Positions 57,852-64,000 of a DNA stretch of 64,000 bases are shown piece by piece. Origin of the DNA: an uncultured Dorea sp. (GTDB lineage: Bacteria; Bacillota; Clostridia; Lachnospirales; Lachnospiraceae); NCBI GenBank assembly GCA_910584615.1, contig CAJUAM010000007.1:1-64000 (forward strand), given 5' to 3'. The notes under the pieces were generated by a model, which ran no database searches, was not told where the DNA came from, and was given only the letters and a program-made list of their open reading frames with translations. The translations under genes were made by a program, and so were the position numbers. How positions within the stretch are numbered: the first letter of the stretch is position 1; each line of letters opens with the position of its first letter.

Positions 57852-58979
57852 ATGATCAAATTTAATATTCCTCCCTGCACAGGAAAGGAAACTGAATATA
57901 TCGCGCAAGCCATCGCAGATCACAAAATCTGCGGTGACGGCAGATTTACGGAAAAATGTAATAAATGGATAGAAGGACACACCCGGACACAAAAAGCGCT
58001 CCTTACCACCTCCTGCACACATGCTACGGAGATGGCAGCGCTTCTATGTGATATCCAGCCGGGAGATGAGGTGATCATGCCCTCATACACATTTGTCTCT
58101 ACTGCCAACGCTTTTGTCCTGCACGGCGCTTCTATCGTATTTGTAGATATCCGTCCGGACACACTGAATATAGATGAGACTCTGATCGAAGCTGCCGTCA
58201 CCCCAAGGACAAAAGCAATCGTCCCGGTCCACTACGCAGGGATTTCCTGCGAGATGGACAAGATCATGGAGATTGCCAAAAAATATAATTTAAAAGTCAT
58301 CGAAGACGCAGCCCAGGGTGTCATGTCAGAATACAAAGGAAGACCTCTTGGCACTATCGGTGATTTCGGATGCTTTAGTTTCCATGAGACAAAAAACTAC
58401 AGCTCAGGTGAAGGCGGGTGTCTTTTGATCCGAGATAAAGAAATGATTGAAAAAGCTGAGATCATCCGCGAAAAAGGGACGAACCGCAGCAAGTTCTTCC
58501 GCGGCCAGGTTGACAAATACACATGGGTATCGGCCGGCTCTTCCTATCTCCCAAGTGAACTGAACGCGGCATACCTGTATGCCCAGCTTGAACAGGCACA
58601 GATCATCTATGATGACCGTATGAGATCATGGGAATTGTACTATAAGTATCTTTCCCCCCTTAAAGAAAAAGGAGCGCTTTCTCTTCCGGTTGTCCCGGAC
58701 GGCTGTAAACATAATGCGCATATGTTTTACATAAAAGCAGCGGATCTAAAAGAACGCACTGCTTTGATCGAATATTTGAGAAAACTGGATATCTGTACCG
58801 TTTTTCATTATATTCCGCTGCATTCTGCTCCGGCAGGCAGCCAATATGGACGGTTTTGCGGAGAAGATATCTATACCACAAAAGAAAGCGAACGCCTCTT
58901 AAGACTTCCTATGTACTATGGTCTGAAGCAAGAAGACGTGCGCTTTGTATGCGAGAAGATAATAGAATTTTACCAATAA
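57852..58979 (+). CDS. wecE: dTDP-4-amino-4,6-dideoxygalactose transaminase-like (WecE/RffA)
   Basis: A 375-residue DegT/DnrJ-family aminotransferase beginning INFNIPP-like (IKFNIPPCTGKETEYI), with the PLP lysine in SFHETKNYSSGEGG (about 178-191). It makes an amino sugar nucleotide by transferring an amino group to a 4-keto-6-deoxy sugar; the exact sugar cannot be stated. It lies 20 bases after yfhO and 22 before the GT2 gene. Confidence 0.85.
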   Translation: MIKFNIPPCTGKETEYIAQAIADHKICGDGRFTEKCNKWIEGHTRTQKALLTTSCTHATEMAALLCDIQPGDEVIMPSYTFVSTANAFVLHGASIVFVDIRPDTLNIDETLIEAAVTPRTKAIVPVHYAGISCEMDKIMEIAKKYNLKVIEDAAQGVMSEYKGRPLGTIGDFGCFSFHETKNYSSGEGGCLLIRDKEMIEKAEIIREKGTNRSKFFRGQVDKYTWVSAGSSYLPSELNAAYLYAQLEQAQIIYDDRMRSWELYYKYLSPLKEKGALSLPVVPDGCKHNAHMFYIKAADLKERTALIEYLRKLDICTVFHYIPLHSAPAGSQYGRFCGEDIYTTKESERLLRLPMYYGLKQEDVRFVCEKIIEFYQ

Positions 58980-59001
58980 ATACAGGAGAATTAAAAACGA
59001 G

Positions 59002-60003
59002 ATGTTATATTCGATTATTATACCCTGCTATAATTCTTCCCAAACGATCCGGAAGGTTGTCGAGCTTACAATGCAGGAAATGGAACGTCAAAAAAGAACC
59101 CCCTATGAATTCGTACTGGTAGACGATTTTTCTCCTGATAACGGAGCCACCGTACGGGAGCTAGAAGCAATTGCCAGTGACCATGACTGTGTAAAGGTCA
59201 TAGAACTTGCCAAGAATTCCGGTCAGCACAATGCGGTGATGGCAGGACTTAATTACGCCGAAGGGGGGGCAATGATCGCAATGGACGATGATATGCAAAC
59301 CCATCCTTCCCAGCTTCCTGTTCTTTTTGAAGAATTTGACAAAGGCTTTGATATTGTATATGGCTACTATCCACAGAAAAAACACAGTCCATTCCGTAAC
59401 TTCGGAAGCTATATCAATTATCTGTCTGTGCGGATCCTCATCGGAAAACCAAAAGATATGAAAACCTCCAGCTTCTGGATCATACGCAGGTTCATCCGGG
59501 ATTACGTGATCCAGTATAAGAGCCAGTACACACACTTACAGGGTTTATTCCTGCGGACAACACGCAATATCAGCAGTGTTCCGGTAAAACATTTCGAACG
59601 GGAGGTAGGAACTTCTAATTATACTCTCAAAAAACTTGTAGGACTCTGGTCCAACATCATGGGATATTCTATTGTGCCATTGCGGCTTGCTACTTACTGC
59701 GGATATATCTTTTCCCTGTTAGGGATCTTAGGCGCCGCTTTCATCGTGATCCGGAAGCTTTTAGTCCCTTCCATGGCAATCGGCTGGCCCTCTATGATGG
59801 TTGCCATCTGTTTCTTTTCAGGAGTTAATCTCCTGTTCATGGGACTCATCGGCGAATACTTAGGCAGGATGTTCCTCGGCATGAGCCGCTATCCGCAATT
59901 CGTTGTCCGTAAAGTATATACCAAAAAAACATCACACGGTACATGTCTTTTCTCAACTGACGGACTTTGTCCGTCAAAACATACTCAAAAGGAGGATTCT
60001 TAA
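59002..60003 (+). CDS. Glycosyltransferase family 2 with C-terminal membrane helices
   Basis: 333 residues. GT-A fold (IIPCYNSSQTIRKV, FVLVDDFSPDNGATV, and AMDDDMQTHPSQLP with the metal-binding DxD). Two C-terminal helices (YCGYIFSLLGILGAAFIVI and VAICFFSGVNLLFMGLIG) are like those of ArnC/GtrB, which charge undecaprenyl phosphate with a sugar. It is likely to supply the lipid-linked sugar used by the YfhO-like protein. It is one base from the ATP-grasp gene. Confidence 0.88.
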   Translation: MLYSIIIPCYNSSQTIRKVVELTMQEMERQKRTPYEFVLVDDFSPDNGATVRELEAIASDHDCVKVIELAKNSGQHNAVMAGLNYAEGGAMIAMDDDMQTHPSQLPVLFEEFDKGFDIVYGYYPQKKHSPFRNFGSYINYLSVRILIGKPKDMKTSSFWIIRRFIRDYVIQYKSQYTHLQGLFLRTTRNISSVPVKHFEREVGTSNYTLKKLVGLWSNIMGYSIVPLRLATYCGYIFSLLGILGAAFIVIRKLLVPSMAIGWPSMMVAICFFSGVNLLFMGLIGEYLGRMFLGMSRYPQFVVRKVYTKKTSHGTCLFSTDGLCPSKHTQKEDS

Positions 60004-60004
60004 C

Positions 60005-61186
60005 ATGAAGAAAATTATGATTCTTGGTGCCGGTATCTATCAGGTCCCGCTCATCAAAACTGCACGAAAACTTGGCATCTACTCGATCGTTGTCAGCATT
60101 CCAGGCAATTACCCCGGATTTGAACTGGCTGATAAAGTATATTATGAGAATACAACAGATTATGATAAAATCCTTGAAATCGCTAAAAAAGAACAGATCG
60201 ACGGCGTTGTAACTGCCGGTACAGATGTAGCCGTTATCACCATTGGAAAAGTATGTGATGAATTAGGTCTTTGCGGCCTCTCCTTTGAAGCAGCTCAGAT
60301 CGCCGCCAATAAACTTCTGATGAAATCAAAATACGAAGAGCACGGTGTCAGAACTGCCAAGTTCCGTGAGATTCCTCTTGATGAGCCAGATGTGTCTTCC
60401 CGCGTATCCGGCTTATGTTTCCCGCTTATTTTCAAATCCGTTGATTCCTCCGGAAGCCGCGGCATTGTAAGAGTTGATTCTGAGGCAGATTTTGACGCCG
60501 CGATCCAGAACGTAAAGGAAAATACAAGATCTGATTACTATATCGTAGAAGAATTTATAGAAGGTGAAGAATTCGGCGCACAGGCGTTTGTATATCACGG
60601 GGAAGTTTCCTTCATCCTTCCCCACGGAGACTACGTATTCAAAGGCGATACCGGAGTTCCTGTCGGACACTTCGCGCCTTATGAACTTGACAGCGCCGTT
60701 ATCGAAGATGCAAGGCAGCAGCTGTCTGCCGCAATCTGTGCGATGGGACTTGACAACTGCGCCATCAACGCAGATTTTATCCTGAAAGACAATAAAACTT
60801 ACGTACTTGAAATCGGCGGGCGCTCTGGCGCAACCTGTCTTGCTGAATTAGTATCCATCTACTATGGTTTTGATTATTATGAAAAGATACTAAGGTGTGC
60901 TTTAGGCGAAGACATTGCTTTCAACTGCGATTCCCATGCAGTTCCCAATGCAAGCATGCTGCTCATGAGTGAAAAAGACGGTGTGATCAATGAACAGACT
61001 GATAAAAATCCTGACAATCCAGATATTTATGATGTACAGTTTGACTACAAACCCGGTGACAGCGTTCATAAATTCCATGTAGGACCTCACCGTATCGGCC
61101 ATGTCATCACAAAGGGTGTCTCCTTGAAGCAGGCAGTCGATACACTTCATGACGCTCTAAAAAACATCGAGATCAAAGTTGAATAG
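60005..61186 (+). CDS. ATP-grasp family ligase
   Basis: 393 residues from the ATG after AAGGAGG (MKKIMILGAGIYQVPLIKTARKLG). Pre-ATP-grasp domain, then the ATP-grasp core (FPLIFKSVDSSGSRGIVRVDS, YIVEEFIEGEEFGAQAF, and metal ligands in NADFILKDNKTYVLEIGGRSGATC). ATP-grasp enzymes join an acid to an amine; similar proteins in polysaccharide loci add amino acids or other acyl groups to amino sugars. Here it could act on the amino sugar made by WecE. Confidence 0.85.
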   Translation: MKKIMILGAGIYQVPLIKTARKLGIYSIVVSIPGNYPGFELADKVYYENTTDYDKILEIAKKEQIDGVVTAGTDVAVITIGKVCDELGLCGLSFEAAQIAANKLLMKSKYEEHGVRTAKFREIPLDEPDVSSRVSGLCFPLIFKSVDSSGSRGIVRVDSEADFDAAIQNVKENTRSDYYIVEEFIEGEEFGAQAFVYHGEVSFILPHGDYVFKGDTGVPVGHFAPYELDSAVIEDARQQLSAAICAMGLDNCAINADFILKDNKTYVLEIGGRSGATCLAELVSIYYGFDYYEKILRCALGEDIAFNCDSHAVPNASMLLMSEKDGVINEQTDKNPDNPDIYDVQFDYKPGDSVHKFHVGPHRIGHVITKGVSLKQAVDTLHDALKNIEIKVE

Positions 61187-61203
61187 TCTCATGATCAGAC
61201 CAT

Positions 61204-62634
61204 TTACTTTTTAAAATCTTTCACAACCTTTAAAAACTGCGGCAGGATCCATTTTGCCGCAAGGGCTGTTACAGCCAGAATAGCAGCATACCTTACGTAC
61301 CACTGCAGCGCGAACAGTTCCATTGTCACAAGATTGAGAGCGAGATAGACAGCAGATACTATCACGCTCTTTTTTAATGAGACCACCCTTCTTCCGGTAA
61401 TCTTCTTTTCCAGATACCCCTGCAATACTAAAAGGATCAAGTAACTAGCTGCCGTCGTATAAGCAGCTGCCATATACCCGAACCGGATAATGCACACATA
61501 ATTCAGTATCACATTGATCACCATCGTTACGATCGTTCCAACCGCCACACAGGCAGTTTTTTTATGATAATTCTGGATTGCCGTATAGATATAGCTGTAA
61601 AACCGAAGAAGCGTCCCTGTCACCATAGGCGCGATCAAAAATATTGCCATACGGTACTCTTTAGAACCAAGCACCGCCACAATCTCCGGTGAGAGCGCCA
61701 CCAAAAACCAGGACATGATCCCAAAGCCGTGCATAAGGATTGTCCACGGTCTCTCGATATCTTTTGCCTCTCCCTGTGAAATCTTTTCATACATCCATGG
61801 CAGAAAGGCATTCCACACTGAATCTTCTACAATCCATATGATAAAAGAAACCGTCGTCCCAAGTGCGAAGATACCCGTATAATCATACCCTGCCAAAAAC
61901 TGGATCATAATCTTGTCCGCCTGGTTCATGATCTGTATAGAAAGCGCCTCCGGAATCAGCGGCAGACTGTATTTCAACGCATATTTCCAGTATTCCGTCT
62001 GAATAAACTTTCCGCCCTGCTTCCATAAAAGGACTGCCACGATCAGACCACCGATCACCTGCGGAACATAAAACCCCCATACACGAAGTTCTACAAGACT
62101 GTCAAGATACCCGTTTATACGTCCCCAGTAAATAAGCAGGATAGATAATACCGTTGCCGGAACGATCGTCACTGTCGTAATAAGGATACTCGCCTTATAC
62201 CGCATCATCTGCTTCTCACGCCGCTGCATGAACAGTATACTCGTATATCCGAATACATATAAAAACGCCATGATAAACATCATATCCGTCATACCCCAGA
62301 ACTTCTGAAGCTGGGGTTTAAACAGCATGCTCAGTCCAAAAAAGCCCAGGATAGAACAATAAGAAAGCGCCTGGACACTGGACACATATTCGTTATATTT
62401 CTCTCCCATATCGTATTTTGCCCGGTCTACGCTCCGAAAAAGACTCAATGACATCACCGGCACCATGATAAGGAGCCATGATTCATAGATCCTGATCTCA
62501 CCATACTGCGCTCTTGATAACAGACGCGTATAGACCGGTGTTGTAAGAAACGTGATCCCCCGTATAAAAAGCTGTCCTATGATATAAAAAACCCCTGCTT
62601 TGAGCGCAAGTCTGTTTAACTTATTATCCTGCAT
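61204..62634 (-). CDS. Polysaccharide flippase (Wzx-like, MOP superfamily)
   Basis: 476 residues with about 12-14 transmembrane helices (start MQDNKLNRLALKAGVFYIIGQLFIRGITFLTTPVYTRLLS after AGAGGAAAG). The N-terminal pattern FIRGITFLTTPVYTRLLSRAQYGEI is typical of O-antigen/exopolysaccharide flippases. It should move a lipid-linked repeat unit across the membrane. It is convergent with the ATP-grasp gene (17 bp gap), with no clear terminator between. Confidence 0.88.
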   Translation of the reverse strand: MQDNKLNRLALKAGVFYIIGQLFIRGITFLTTPVYTRLLSRAQYGEIRIYESWLLIMVPVMSLSLFRSVDRAKYDMGEKYNEYVSSVQALSYCSILGFFGLSMLFKPQLQKFWGMTDMMFIMAFLYVFGYTSILFMQRREKQMMRYKASILITTVTIVPATVLSILLIYWGRINGYLDSLVELRVWGFYVPQVIGGLIVAVLLWKQGGKFIQTEYWKYALKYSLPLIPEALSIQIMNQADKIMIQFLAGYDYTGIFALGTTVSFIIWIVEDSVWNAFLPWMYEKISQGEAKDIERPWTILMHGFGIMSWFLVALSPEIVAVLGSKEYRMAIFLIAPMVTGTLLRFYSYIYTAIQNYHKKTACVAVGTIVTMVINVILNYVCIIRFGYMAAAYTTAASYLILLVLQGYLEKKITGRRVVSLKKSVIVSAVYLALNLVTMELFALQWYVRYAAILAVTALAAKWILPQFLKVVKDFKK

Positions 62635-62722
62635 ATTCTTTCCTCTGATAAAAACCTGGACATCCACCCAGTCCTTTGAATATTTTTATGTTAATACACT
62701 AACACAAAAACGATTCTTTCGC

Positions 62723-62765
62723 AAGATACGCATATCTTGAGTTTCTCATGCAATTATGTTAGAAT
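62723..62765 (+). promoter_or_regulatory. Promoter and palindrome upstream of the CapK-like gene
   Basis: TTGAGT (62737-62742), 17 bases, TAGAAT (62760-62765). An inverted repeat AAGATA/TATCTT (62723-62738) overlaps the -35 and could be an operator. Confidence 0.6.
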
Positions 62766-62814
62766 TGAATACGCAGTTATTTTTCAGCATTTTGAAACCA
62801 AAGGAGAATTTATA

Positions 62815-64000
62815 GATGGCATTCGTAATTGAAAAAAAACTTAAAAATATTATGACTTTTTATTATCTGATGAAACTCGATAAGAAAGTTCCTACTGACC
62901 GCCGATTTATCCGCAAGCGTCAATGCAGAAAGGTTCATGAACTGATGAAGCGTGCTTACCAGATCCCTTTCTACCGCAAGCGCTTCAAGGAGAATCATCT
63001 TACTCCTGATGATTTTCACACTCCAGAAGATCTTGCTAAATTCCCGATCACCACACGGGCTGACCTTCGTCTCTGGATGCAGGAAGAATATGAAAAACAC
63101 CCCAGGATGCATGATCGCTGGACAATCCTATCTACCAGCGGCTCTTCCGGTGTGCCATTGAAATTCATCCAGACACAGCGCGAATCTGCCTGCGTAGATG
63201 CCAACTGGATCCGGGTTCTGATGTATGCAGGCTATCACCCTCTGCGCGGAAAGCTTTTTTCTTTTGTCACAAGTCATAAAAAGATCGATCCAAAGAAAGG
63301 AGATTCCATTATCCAGAAATTCGGGCTTATGAGGCGTAAGGTTGTTTCGGAAGACAACTGTGTCGGAGATGGTATCCGTGACATTATCAATGATCTGAAC
63401 GAGTACAAACCGGATGTCTTATGTTTTCGCCGGAACTGTCTTGTCCGTATGGCGCTTTACGCAAAACGTCATAATCTCAAGATCCACCAGCCAAAGCTCT
63501 ACACTCCTGTAAGTGAGATGGTTGACGATATGACAAGAAAGATTCTTACGGAAGCCTTTGGAGAGGGGCTGTTCGATGCTTATGGAAGCTCCGAAACCGG
63601 CAGTTGTGTTGTCCAATTGCCCGGCGAAAAGCTCTACTATATCAATAGCGACACTCATGTAGTCAATATTTACGATGAAGACAATCATCTTACCGACGAT
63701 GGACGCGTTATTGTTACGACATTGTTTAAAAAGGATTTCCCATTCATCAATTATGAAATCGGTGACCGGGCAACTTCCGTAACATTAGAAGGTGTGCGCT
63801 ATATCACATCTATTCAGGGAAGGGTCAATGATCTTGTAAAACATGAAAAAAGTGCTGAAACTTCTGCCCTCTATCTGATGAAGATTCCCAACGGCATTGT
63901 AGGAATCGCACAGTTCCGTTTTATTCAGGAAACTTATCATGATATGCGTATACAACTTGTAAAAGACCCGAATAATAACACTAACACAAAAGAAATGATT
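62815..64000 (+). CDS. Phenylacetate-CoA-ligase-like (CapK-type) adenylate-forming enzyme, 5' part
   Basis: The gene starts at ATG after AAGGAGAA and runs past the window end (395 codons visible). It has the AMP-binding loop STSGSSGVPLKF (about 103-114) and the motif FDAYGSSETGSC (about 257-268) typical of the PaaK/CapK family. CapK-like proteins are found in capsule loci and may activate an acyl group for sugar decoration. Its divergent flippase supports a glycan role. Confidence 0.85.

Overview
The window looks like the chromosome of a spore-forming, low-to-mid GC Firmicute of the Lachnospiraceae type (relatives of Blautia, Dorea or Coprococcus). The evidence is the conserved Clostridia gene order around sigK, ribonuclease J, fur, yqgF and ireB, a Crh-like HPr, and AGGAGG ribosome binding sites throughout. 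It falls into two parts with a sharp junction near 31.2 kb. Positions 1 to about 31,208 are an AT-rich accessory element. Positions 31,209 to 64,000 are core chromosome followed by a surface-polysaccharide locus. The junction cuts yifB/comM: its N-terminal 390 or so codons remain on the right, and the C-terminal part is missing and is presumably on the other side of the element, beyond the window start. 

The accessory element resembles an integrated plasmid or phage-plasmid. It carries a TubR/TubZ-type (type III) partition pair, a possible winged-helix replication initiator with large palindromes upstream, an HU-like protein, a small resolvase with a res-like site, a sigma-like factor, a DUF262-type protein, a cold-shock protein, a J-domain protein, an HNH/AP2 protein and many small unknowns. 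It is dense in addiction and defence genes: Phd-ParE, YefM-YoeB, MNT-HEPN and Phd-Doc toxin-antitoxin pairs, an AbiH homologue, a Uma2 nuclease-fold protein and a 974-residue TPR plus DUF2971-like protein. Most genes point left. The only sizeable rightward block is at 17.9-19.8 kb, next to an XRE regulator embedded in AGTACAC-type repeats. A DEAD/DEAH helicase gene at the left edge is broken by what looks like an insertion-sequence end. 

The non-coding parts of the element are the most unusual material. They include: a consensus promoter at 5.85 kb with two LexA boxes 34 bp apart that drives a structured leader or small RNA towards tubRZ, while the same element encodes a LexA DNA-binding domain without a protease domain; a series of intercistronic hairpins without T-runs; a 436-bp unit with ~41-bp terminal inverted repeats around a coiled-coil gene; a candidate 255-nt RNA with three related hairpins and its own promoter and terminator; a 5-bp-period repeat in a 3' UTR; and two copies of a 24-bp Fur-box-like motif. 

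The core reads leftward as a long series: ireB, yqgF, a DUF1292 gene, fur, rnj, a TrmR-like methyltransferase, a U32 peptidase-family gene and sigK (TTG start), preceded by mtaB. An HPr/Crh-like gene diverges from mtaB. Next come prmA-rsmE-iscS-thiI (translation and tRNA thiolation), mntP and ydcF, a cohesin-like membrane protein with an LCP protein, glmS, and a second LCP protein with a GH25 lysozyme. From 54.3 kb a rightward operon (YfhO-like protein, sugar aminotransferase, GT2 glycosyltransferase, ATP-grasp ligase), a convergent flippase and a CapK-like ligase form a cell-surface glycopolymer locus that runs out of the window.
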